DNA of 46,595 nt, taken from Burkholderiales bacterium. Lineage in GTDB: Bacteria; Pseudomonadota; Gammaproteobacteria; Burkholderiales; Burkholderiaceae_C. Position 1 is the first letter of the stretch; the number at the start of each line of letters is the position of its first letter. The position numbers and the translations under genes are program-made. The stretch is from contig CANJJE010000017.1 in the NCBI GenBank assembly GCA_947474755.1, forward strand, positions 1 to 46,595. Reading direction: 5' to 3'. This document shows, in pieces, positions 1 through 5,847 of this stretch. Under the pieces are notes generated by a model. That model was given only the letters and a program-made list of their open reading frames with translations. It was not told the origin of the DNA and ran no database searches.

Positions 1-771
1 AATATCGGCGAGTGCTTTGGCAAGGGCACGGCGACCTTCATGATCATGGGCGACAAGTGCACCCGACGCTGTCCGTTCTGCGACGTCGGCCACGGCCGGC
101 CCGATCCGCTGGACGCGAACGAGCCGCTGAACCTGGCGAAGACGATCGCCGCACTGAAGCTGAACTATGTCGTCATCACCAGTGTCGACCGGGACGACCT
201 TCGCGACGGCGGGGCCGCACATTTCGTCGAGTGCATCCGCCAGACGCGGGCGCTGTCGCCAGCCACCCGCATCGAGGTGCTGGTGCCTGACTTCCGCGGC
301 CGCGATGACCGAGCGCTGGAGATCCTGAAGGCCGCGCCGCCCGACGTGATGAACCACAACCTGGAAACTGCGCCGCGCCTGTACAAGGAGGCCCGGCCCG
401 GCAGCGATTACGCCTTCAGCCTGAACCTGCTGAAGAAGTTCAAGGCGCTGCATCCCGATGTGCCGACGAAGAGCGGTCTGATGGTGGGCCTCGGTGAGAC
501 CGACGAGGAAATCCTGCAGGTGATGCGTGACATGCGTGCTCATGACATCGACATGCTGACCATTGGCCAGTACCTCGCGCCCAGCGGTCACCACCTGCCG
601 GTGCGCCGCTACGTGCATCCGGATACCTTCCGCATGTTCGAGGCCGAGGCAGCGAAGATGGGATTCACCCACGCTGCCGTCGGTGCGATGGTGCGCAGCA
701 GCTACCACGCCGATCAGCAGGCTCACGCCGCGGGTGTTTCGGGGGTGGACGCCCCTGCAGCGCCGCGCTGA
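1..771 (+). CDS. lipA: Lipoyl synthase LipA (5' end cut by window)
   Basis: Radical-SAM enzyme that inserts two sulfurs into the octanoyl chain bound to lipoyl domains (pyruvate and oxoglutarate dehydrogenases, GcvH), the last step of lipoate synthesis in the cytosol. The frame is open from base 1 and reads [20 protein letters not shown], so the beginning of the gene is outside the window. The cysteine in NIGEC is the last of the three that hold the auxiliary 4Fe-4S cluster. The radical-SAM CxxxCxxC (CTRRCPFC) follows at about bases 58-81. Later LipA hallmarks are [22 protein letters not shown] and [11 protein letters not shown] near the C-terminus. Usually lipB lies just upstream in this group, but it cannot be seen here. 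The gene ends 20 bases before the end of the convergent thioredoxin-like gene. Confidence 0.97.
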   Translation, partial: NIGECFGKGTATFMIMGDKCTRRCPFCDVGHGRPDPLDANEPLNLAKTIAALKLNYVVITSVDRDDLRDGGAAHFVECIRQTRALSPATRIEVLVPDFRGRDDRALEILKAAPPDVMNHNLETAPRLYKEARPGSDYAFSLNLLKKFKALHPDVPTKSGLMVGLGETDEEILQVMRDMRAHDIDMLTIGQYLAPSGHHLPVRRYVHPDTFRMFEAEAAKMGFTHAAVGAMVRSSYHADQQAHAAGVSGVDAPAAPR

Positions 772-791
772 GGCGGGCTCAGTTCGGCGCT

Positions 792-1313
792 TCAGCGCTG
801 GGTCAGCAAGCGCTCGATCGACGCATTCAAGGCCGCAAAGTCGAGCCGGCCGACGTGTCGCTCGACGATCTCGCCTTGCTGGTTGATCAGCATGCTGGTC
901 GGTGTGGCCGCCACCTTGCCGAAACGCTCGGCCAGGCTGCCGTCATGGTCGATCGCGACCTGAAACGGCAGCGCATTCGTCTCGGCATAGCGCACCACAT
1001 TGATCGGTGGGTCGTAGGCCATGGCGATGGCCAGCGCCTCGAAGCCGCGTGCCTTGAATCGGGCGTGGGTCGCCACGAGGTCAGGCATTTCCTGCAGGCA
1101 GACGGCGCAACTCGTCGCCCAGAAGTTGACGAGCACGACCCGGCCGCTCAGCTGGGCGGTGTGGGTCGGCGTTCCGTTGAGCAGGGTGTATGCCGCTGGC
1201 GGAATGACATCAGGTGCTGCGACACTGCGCAGCACGCCGTAGGCGATGGCGACCGCCGCGCCGGCACCGCACACCGCGATCAACGCTTTCCTTTTCAACG
1301 AAACTGCCATCAT
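792..1313 (-). CDS. TlpA/ResA-family thioredoxin-like protein, membrane anchored
   Basis: A 173-residue protein with an N-terminal hydrophobic segment (about residues 9-33) that would anchor it in the inner membrane with the thioredoxin fold in the periplasm. The fold carries a CxxC redox pair, NFWATSCAVCLQEMP (Cys69 and Cys72), and the cis-proline loop ATPTSMLIN. Family members act as thiol-disulfide reductants, often for cytochrome c maturation or for reducing periplasmic proteins; the specific partner cannot be told. Translation may start at the first or second of two adjacent ATG codons (1313 or 1310); neither has a good Shine-Dalgarno. The start lies only 12 bases from the divergent DUF4197 gene. 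Confidence 0.88.
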   Translation of the reverse strand: MMAVSLKRKALIAVCGAGAAVAIAYGVLRSVAAPDVIPPAAYTLLNGTPTHTAQLSGRVVLVNFWATSCAVCLQEMPDLVATHARFKARGFEALAIAMAYDPPINVVRYAETNALPFQVAIDHDGSLAERFGKVAATPTSMLINQQGEIVERHVGRLDFAALNASIERLLTQR

Positions 1314-1314
1314 C

Positions 1315-1320
1315 GGAGGG
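1315..1320 (+). promoter_or_regulatory. Strong Shine-Dalgarno in 12-bp divergent gap
   Basis: GGAGGG lies 5 bases before the ATG at 1326 and fixes the start of the DUF4197 gene. It occupies half of the 12 bases that separate this start codon from the start codon of the opposite-strand thioredoxin-like gene, so both promoters must lie inside the neighbouring coding sequence. Confidence 0.7.
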
Positions 1321-1325
1321 CGTCC

Positions 1326-2030
1326 ATGCAGCGCAGAAGGTTCAACATCGTTCTATTGTCGGGTGCGGGCCTCTGCGGGGTGGGCGTACCACCAGCGCAG
1401 GCAGCTTCGCTGTCGGGTTCGCTCAGTGATGGCGATGCCGCCTCCGGCATCCGTGCGGCGCTGGAGCGTGGCGCTGAATCAGCGGTGAGCCTGCTGGGCA
1501 GACCAGATGGCTTCCTGGGCAACCCCAAGGTCAAGATCCCCTTGCCCGGCGTGCTGAAGAAAACCTCCAAGCTGCTGAAGGCCACCGGCCAGGGCGCTGC
1601 GGTGGACGAACTGATCACCGCCATGAATCGCGCCGCCGAGGCCGCAGTGCCACAGGCGAAGGAACTGCTGCTGGGCGCGGTCAAGACCATGAGCGTCGAC
1701 GATGGCCGCAAGATCCTGACGGGCGGTGATCGGTCAGTCACCGACTTCTTTTCCGCCAAGACGCGTGAGCCGCTGGGCGTGAAGTTCCTGCCGATCGTGA
1801 CCCAGGCGACCGAAAAGGTCGAACTGGCCGACAAGTACAACGCAGTCGCCGGCCAGGCCGCGGGTCTGGGCCTGCTCGACAAGAAGGACGCCAATGTTCA
1901 GCAGTACGTGACCGCCAAGGCACTGGACGGGCTGTATTTCATGATCGGCGAAGAGGAACGCAGGATCCGCAAGGATCCGGTCGGTACCGGCAGCGACATC
2001 CTGAAGAAGGTATTCGGTTCGCTGAAGTAG
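1326..2030 (+). CDS. DUF4197 domain-containing protein, exported
   Basis: A 234-residue protein beginning MQRRRFNIVLLSGAGLCGVG, which looks like an export signal with consecutive arginines before a hydrophobic core (possibly Tat) and a cleavage region near PAQAA. The rest matches the DUF4197 family as I know it: repeated amphipathic helices, a central IPLPGVLKK and MNRAAEAAVPQAKELL stretch, and a C-terminal YVTAKALDGLYFMIGEEE followed by a short DPVGTGSDILKKVF tail. Function is unknown; members are widespread in proteobacteria and sit in the periplasm. The start is supported by GGAGGG. The frame is open for a long way upstream, but that extension is antisense to the thioredoxin-like gene and has no start signal. 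It ends 9 bases before the convergent kinase-like gene. Confidence 0.88.
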   Translation: MQRRRFNIVLLSGAGLCGVGVPPAQAASLSGSLSDGDAASGIRAALERGAESAVSLLGRPDGFLGNPKVKIPLPGVLKKTSKLLKATGQGAAVDELITAMNRAAEAAVPQAKELLLGAVKTMSVDDGRKILTGGDRSVTDFFSAKTREPLGVKFLPIVTQATEKVELADKYNAVAGQAAGLGLLDKKDANVQQYVTAKALDGLYFMIGEEERRIRKDPVGTGSDILKKVFGSLK

Positions 2031-2039
2031 GCGTCGGCG

Positions 2040-3161
2040 TTACAGGGTCTTCGACAGTTCGAACGTCAGCACCGAGGGCAGTGCCGCTTCGATGACGTCT
2101 TGCCCTACCCGGGCGTGCTCGGCGCCGCTGTCGTCCGACACGTTGAACTCCTTGCCCTCTTCGGTGATGTCGATGAACGGAAAGCCTGGCACCACGGCGC
2201 GGATGTCGGCGCAGAAAAGATCGAATCGTTCACCGTGCAGGATGCCCTCGGCGATGATGGCGTGCGGCAGGCCCTCATTGCAGAAGTCGGCAGCCTCGTC
2301 GATCGACGCAACCATGTCGACGATCAGACCCATGTGGCGCAGTGCGTCGTGTATGCGTGCCCGCATGACGCGGCGCGAGGCGATCACCAGCAAATGACTG
2401 CCAGCCAGCGGCTTCGAGTTCATCGAGCTGTCGAAGCCTCGGTCGAGATCGACAGGTTTGACGTCCTCGATGTCGATATTGGCTGGCAAGGCGAACTCCA
2501 GTGTGACCGTCGCGTTGCGGGCATTGATCTGGCGCGCCAGTCCCAGCTGCATGGCCAATGCGGTCTGTTCCAGCAGGCGCCAAGTCAAGGTGTCGAGTGG
2601 TGGTGCCGGTGTCAATCCATCAGCGTCGATCAACTCGAATCGACAAGTCAGCCGCGCGAGGCCCCTCCAGCGGTCCGCATCGATGACCAGGTCGATGGTC
2701 GAGCTGGTCTGGGTCAGCGCCCAGTCGAGCAGGGTGTTGAGCAGGCTGAACATCAGCGATGCATCGACGAGCACATCCACCGGGGTTGTCGCGGGCTGCA
2801 CGGAAATGCCGCTTCCATTGGTTGCACGCTTGCGGTGCATGAGTACCGACTGCAGGGATTCCGGCAAGGCGACCCGCTCGCGCGATTGAGTCAGCCCGGC
2901 AGTGGCAAAGCGGGCCAGCCGCTGCGCGGTCATGCCCAGCTCGCGTGCGGTTTCGATCTCTTCGCGCAGCAGTCGCAGTCCGGCGCGGTTGACCTGTCCG
3001 CTGCAGGTCAGGGCATCGATGCGCTCCAGTGCGAGCGTCAGCGGATGGGCGATCTCGGCGCCGAACTCGGCGATCAGGTCGCGCCAGCGGACATCGTCGG
3101 TCCCGGTCGTCGGCCGATATTGCGATGGCATCGACGCTGCGGCGTTGGGGGTTGCTCTCAT
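2040..3161 (-). CDS. Degenerate hybrid histidine kinase with receiver-like C-terminus
   Basis: A 373-residue soluble protein with no membrane segment. Residues about 25-90 resemble a dimerisation/phosphoacceptor helix pair, with a histidine in EIAHPLTLALERI. The following region resembles a HATPase fold (FSLLNTLLDWAL at the N-box position and GLARQINARNATVTLEFALP at the end), but the usual Asn and the glycine-rich ATP lid motifs are missing. About residues 250-373 look like a receiver domain (HLLVIASRRVMRARIHDALRHMG). The usual phosphoacceptor strand reads HAIIAEGIL, with Glu where Asp is expected. I infer a pseudokinase/pseudo-receiver used for protein-protein regulation rather than phosphotransfer. 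No partner gene is adjacent. A later ATG at 3128 is also possible. Confidence 0.7.
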   Translation of the reverse strand: MRATPNAAASMPSQYRPTTGTDDVRWRDLIAEFGAEIAHPLTLALERIDALTCSGQVNRAGLRLLREEIETARELGMTAQRLARFATAGLTQSRERVALPESLQSVLMHRKRATNGSGISVQPATTPVDVLVDASLMFSLLNTLLDWALTQTSSTIDLVIDADRWRGLARLTCRFELIDADGLTPAPPLDTLTWRLLEQTALAMQLGLARQINARNATVTLEFALPANIDIEDVKPVDLDRGFDSSMNSKPLAGSHLLVIASRRVMRARIHDALRHMGLIVDMVASIDEAADFCNEGLPHAIIAEGILHGERFDLFCADIRAVVPGFPFIDITEEGKEFNVSDDSGAEHARVGQDVIEAALPSVLTFELSKTL

Positions 3162-3349
3162 GGAATCGGAATCGCTTGGAGTTGAATCGCTGCCCGGCGC
3201 GGCCTGCGTCGGTCATGGGTCTGTAAGGTGGGCCGGTGAGACGACGCGGCAGCGGCATTCAACCGGCACATGGCGCCTGACACACGTAGTGTTCACTTGC
3301 TCGCCGCATGGCACCAGCGTGCAACACCTACCGACACCAAGCCCGGGGT

Positions 3350-3362
3350 GTGAATAGTTCAC
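3350..3362. promoter_or_regulatory. Perfect 5-3-5 inverted repeat, possible operator
   Basis: GTGAATAGTTCAC is a perfect palindrome with a three-base centre, about 90 bases before the lipoprotein start and 190 before the kinase-like start. Position between divergent promoters fits a transcription-factor site. No factor can be named. Confidence 0.35.
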
Positions 3363-3439
3363 GAGCCGTGGCGGCGCGTGTGGCTAGCCATGGAGGCCGC
3401 AAGGTTTCACCGCGCGCAAGCCTGGCCCCCCCCGTCTTT

Positions 3440-3445
3440 GATAAT
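3440..3445 (+). promoter_or_regulatory. -10-like GATAAT 7 bases before lipoprotein ATG
   Basis: GATAAT matches five of six consensus -10 bases. It ends 7 bases before ATG 3453, so transcription would begin at or next to the start codon. It overlaps the alternative ATG at 3444, which argues for 3453 as the real start. No good -35 is visible. Confidence 0.4.
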
Positions 3446-3452
3446 GGCTCGA

Positions 3453-3995
3453 ATGAGGTCTTTCTTCGCCTGTCCACTGCGCCGCCTAGGCCAGTTTTCG
3501 ATCGTTCTGGCCTGCAGCCTGTCCGCCTGTTCTCCGGCGTTGAACTGGCGCGAGACGCGCCCACCCGACAGCGGTGTCAGCGCGCTGTTTCCGTGCAAGC
3601 CCGACCATCACGTCCGGCGCGTGACGCTGGCCGGTGCCGAGCTGATGATGCAGTTGTCGTCGTGTACCGCTGCCGACAGCGTCTACGCGCTGAGCCGCGT
3701 CGATGTCGGCCAGGCATTACGGGTGACGCCGGTGCTGCAGGCACTGCGTGAGGTGGCGGCCGAGAACATCGGGGGACCGACCGCGGTGAAAGACCCCCAG
3801 CCGGTGCCTGGCATGACGCCGCATCCGCTGGCGCAGCGGCTGGGCTGGAGCGGCAAGCGTGCGGACGGCTCCACGATCGCTGCACAGGCGATGTTCTTCA
3901 CCCAAGGAACCCAGGTCTATCAGGCGACCGTCGTCGGCACACGGCTCGACGCTGGTGCGATAGACACCTTCTTTGCCGCATTGAAGCTGAACTGA
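3453..3995 (+). CDS. Small predicted lipoprotein, function unknown
   Basis: A 180-residue protein starting MRSFFACPLRRLG with a signal peptide ending in the lipobox LSAC (ACSLSACSPALNW), so the mature protein should be lipid-anchored. The mature part contains FPCKPDHHVRRVTLAGAELMMQLSSC and a C-terminal FFTQGTQVYQATVVG plus FFAALKL. That is the general style of small betaproteobacterial lipoproteins that follow a degraded DUF-like fold; I do not recognise a named family. ATG 3453 is preferred over ATG 3444 because the latter lies inside the -10-like hexamer. It precedes the PTS genes by about 90 bases but probably has its own promoter. Confidence 0.72.
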   Translation: MRSFFACPLRRLGQFSIVLACSLSACSPALNWRETRPPDSGVSALFPCKPDHHVRRVTLAGAELMMQLSSCTAADSVYALSRVDVGQALRVTPVLQALREVAAENIGGPTAVKDPQPVPGMTPHPLAQRLGWSGKRADGSTIAAQAMFFTQGTQVYQATVVGTRLDAGAIDTFFAALKLN

Positions 3996-4072
3996 GCCGA
4001 CTGGCGTTGCGAAAACCGCCACATCGTGCCTGCGCGGTGTGCCCTTTGACGGAGGCCATCGGTCGAACTGTC

Positions 4073-4078
4073 CATAAT
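4073..4078 (+). promoter_or_regulatory. -10-like CATAAT 8 bases before manX ATG
   Basis: CATAAT is five of six to consensus and ends 8 bases before ATG 4087. A TTGACG at 4046-4051 resembles a -35, but the 21-base spacing is too long, so the pairing is doubtful. The short distance suggests a leaderless or nearly leaderless message; no Shine-Dalgarno is seen. Confidence 0.4.
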
Positions 4079-4086
4079 GGTCGCCC

Positions 4087-4545
4087 ATGCCCGGAATGCT
4101 GATCATTGCTCATGCCCCGCTGGCTTCATCGCTGAAGACGGTGGCAAGTCATGCGTTCCCCGACTGTGCGATGACGCTCGAAGTGCTGGATGTCCTGCCA
4201 GAGATGCCGCTCGAACAGATCGAAGCGCTGGCGGCAGGGCTGCTGGCCAAGGTGCGCGATCCGCAGGCGCTGATATTGACCGACGTCTTCGGGGCCACGC
4301 CATGCAACGTGGCGCAGCGTCTGGCCGGTCTGGCCGAATTCGGCCAGGTGAAGGTGGTCACCGGCGTCAACGTGCCGATGCTCTGGCGCGCACTTTGTTA
4401 TCTGCATGAACCGCTGGATGCCGTGGTTGCACGTGCGGTGGCGGGCGCCACGCAGGGCGTCATGCAGGTCTCCATTTCTCGACCGCAGAACCAGGCTGTT
4501 CAGCCGGGCACCCATGATTCGAACCAGCGTCACCATCAGCAATAA
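4087..4545 (+). CDS. manX: PTS EIIA component, mannose/fructose-specific type
   Basis: A 152-residue phosphocarrier of the EIIA-Man family. The phosphorylated histidine is His9 in LIIAHAPLASSL, and the family strand LILTDVFGATPCNVA follows at about residues 57-71. It would accept phosphate from HPr. In betaproteobacteria this protein is encoded with HPr and enzyme I but without EIIB and EIIC, and is thought to regulate rather than transport; no EIIB or EIIC gene is seen here either. The C-terminus overlaps ptsH by 32 bases, so the last residues (NQRHHQQ) are encoded over the HPr start. ATG 4096 is a weaker alternative. Confidence 0.92.
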   Translation: MPGMLIIAHAPLASSLKTVASHAFPDCAMTLEVLDVLPEMPLEQIEALAAGLLAKVRDPQALILTDVFGATPCNVAQRLAGLAEFGQVKVVTGVNVPMLWRALCYLHEPLDAVVARAVAGATQGVMQVSISRPQNQAVQPGTHDSNQRHHQQ

Positions 4546-4783
4546 GCTGGGCCTGCATGCGCGGGCCTCGGCCAAGCTCACCAAAACGGCCAGCAGTTTT
4601 CGGAGCGAAGTTTTCATCAGCCGCGGTGACCGTCGCGTCAATGCCAAGAGCATCATGGGAGTGATGATGCTGGCTGCAGGCTTGGGCGTCGAAGTCGAGA
4701 TCGATGCCACTGGCGACGATGAACAGGCAGCCGTCAATGCCTTGCTCGCCCTGATCGAGGACAAGTTCGGCGAGGGGGAATGA
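4514..4783 (+). CDS. ptsH: Phosphocarrier protein HPr
   Basis: An 89-residue HPr. The active-site histidine is His15 in KLGLHARAS, and the regulatory serine is Ser46 in VNAKSIMGVMML, the site for HPr kinase in betaproteobacteria that have HprK. It takes phosphate from enzyme I and passes it to EIIA-type proteins. The ATG at 4514 lies inside the 3' end of manX (32-base overlap, different frame), so translation is probably coupled. Length and both phosphorylation sites are normal, so it should be functional. Confidence 0.96.
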   Translation: MIRTSVTISNKLGLHARASAKLTKTASSFRSEVFISRGDRRVNAKSIMGVMMLAAGLGVEVEIDATGDDEQAAVNALLALIEDKFGEGE

Positions 4784-4791
4784 CTGCTCGG

Positions 4792-4819
4792 TTTCGCCGA
4801 TCCCGAGCGGGCGGCGAAA
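4792..4819. terminator. Hairpin between convergent ptsH and acyltransferase
   Basis: TTTCGCCG and CGGCGAAA form a perfect 8-bp stem with a 12-base loop, starting 8 bases after the ptsH stop and ending 15 bases before the end of the opposite gene. A palindrome between two convergent genes fits a bidirectional terminator. There is no long T-run on either side. Confidence 0.45.
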
Positions 4820-4834
4820 TCGACTGCCTTTGTG

Positions 4835-5695
4835 TCAGGCGCCGAGAAAGTGCCTTCGATAGCGGGCAGGAAGGTCTTCCATGCGCATCATCATCGGCAG
4901 ATCGGCAGTGTTGAAATCCGGGTCCCAGGCTGGCGGCCCCAGAACCTGAGCGCCGCATCGCAGGTAGCCTTGAATCAAGGGCGGTGCCTCGACTCGAAGA
5001 TCGCGCTGAAGGTCGGCAACAGGAAGCGGCAGCCGCGGCGGAACCTGGCGTTCGACCGGTGCCAGGTGCGTTTGCCGCAGCTGCTCCCAGAGGCTGGCCG
5101 CCACATGACCGCCGTCGAGCATGCTGATGCTGGCGCAGCCGATCATCGTGTCGAGCTGGTTGCGCTGCATGAATTCGGTCAGAGCGCCCCACAGCGCAAG
5201 GATCACTCCGCCACGTCGCCAGTCGGGGTGAACACAGGAACGGCCCAACTCGACCATCTTCGGCCGCAGTGCGCGCAACCGTGTCAGATCGAACTCCGCC
5301 TCGCTGTACAGCCCGCCGATGCGTTTGGCTGCCGCTGGCGTCAGCACGCGGTAGGTGCCAATCACCGCGCCGGGTTCGCCGTGCTCGTCGCTGGCGCTGC
5401 GCACCAGAAGATGCTCGCAGTAGGCGTCGAACACGTCGATGTCGTGTCCAGCGGGCGCGCCCTGCGGCACGGTGAGCCGCGCGCCCAGCTCCGTCACGAA
5501 CACCTGATAGCGCAGCCGCTGGGCGGCCCGCACCTCGTCTTCTTCACGTGCCCAGCTCACGTCGAAGCCTGAAGGGTGGGCCAAAGCCCCCGTGTCGAAG
5601 CCGGGGCGACGCAGCAGGGTGGCACCTCGGCCCGTCAGCGGTGCTGACGGCATCCGCGACAAGGCGCTCATTGAGCCAACATCTTGAAAATCCAT
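4835..5695 (-). CDS. OlsB-like N-acyltransferase (GNAT fold)
   Basis: A 286-residue protein of the hemolysin/OlsB-like acyltransferase family. That family transfers a 3-hydroxyacyl group from acyl carrier protein to the alpha-amino group of ornithine, the first step of ornithine-lipid synthesis. The family pattern is clear: AQRLRYQVFVTELGA, DAYCEHLLVR, VIGTYRVLTP, ELGRSCVHPDWRRGGVILALW, IGCASISMLDG and the late YLRCGAQVLGPPAWDPDFNTADLP. The ATG at 5695 is chosen; an upstream ATG at 5842 would add 49 residues overlapping the ptsI leader without family similarity, and ATG 5671 is also possible. The gene is antisense to, and splits, the usual ptsH-ptsI pair. An OlsA partner is not in the window, so the substrate is inferred from family. 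Confidence 0.85.
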   Translation of the reverse strand: MDFQDVGSMSALSRMPSAPLTGRGATLLRRPGFDTGALAHPSGFDVSWAREEDEVRAAQRLRYQVFVTELGARLTVPQGAPAGHDIDVFDAYCEHLLVRSASDEHGEPGAVIGTYRVLTPAAAKRIGGLYSEAEFDLTRLRALRPKMVELGRSCVHPDWRRGGVILALWGALTEFMQRNQLDTMIGCASISMLDGGHVAASLWEQLRQTHLAPVERQVPPRLPLPVADLQRDLRVEAPPLIQGYLRCGAQVLGPPAWDPDFNTADLPMMMRMEDLPARYRRHFLGA

Positions 5696-5836
5696 CCGCA
5701 AATGCTGGCGTGCCCGGGTGACCGGCCCGTGAAGACCCGGTGACGCTGCGGTGACAGATGCGTCCGGGCCGACCACCTCGCTCAAGCGCTGGCGTTGCCC
5801 GTGACAACCCGGGGCGCCGGGGCGCAGGCTCGCTGC

Positions 5837-5842
5837 TAGCAT
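5837..5842 (+). promoter_or_regulatory. -10-like TAGCAT 5 bases before ptsI ATG
   Basis: TAGCAT lies directly before GGGCC and the ATG at 5848. No Shine-Dalgarno is visible and no -35 is convincing. The layout matches several other genes in this window. Confidence 0.35.
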
Positions 5843-5847
5843 GGGCC

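Larger units (their letters stand above)
3162..3452. other. Intergenic region, divergent promoters expected
   Basis: About 290 bases between the divergent kinase-like gene and the lipoprotein gene. I see no gene in it. It contains a perfect GTGAA-TAG-TTCAC inverted repeat at 3350-3362, two further TTCAC half-sites (near 3292 and 3405), a run of C at about 3426-3433, and a GATAAT hexamer just before the lipoprotein start. Confidence 0.5.

Noticed and set aside
855-1325. 157-codon upstream extension of the DUF4197 protein
   Set aside because: Antisense to the thioredoxin-like gene; the export signal and GGAGGG fix the start at 1326.
4046-4078. Standard sigma-70 promoter TTGACG...CATAAT before manX
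   Set aside because: The two boxes are 21 bases apart, too far for a normal promoter, so only the -10-like element is reported.
5696-5842. 49-residue N-terminal extension of the OlsB-like protein
   Set aside because: No family similarity and it lies over the ptsI leader.
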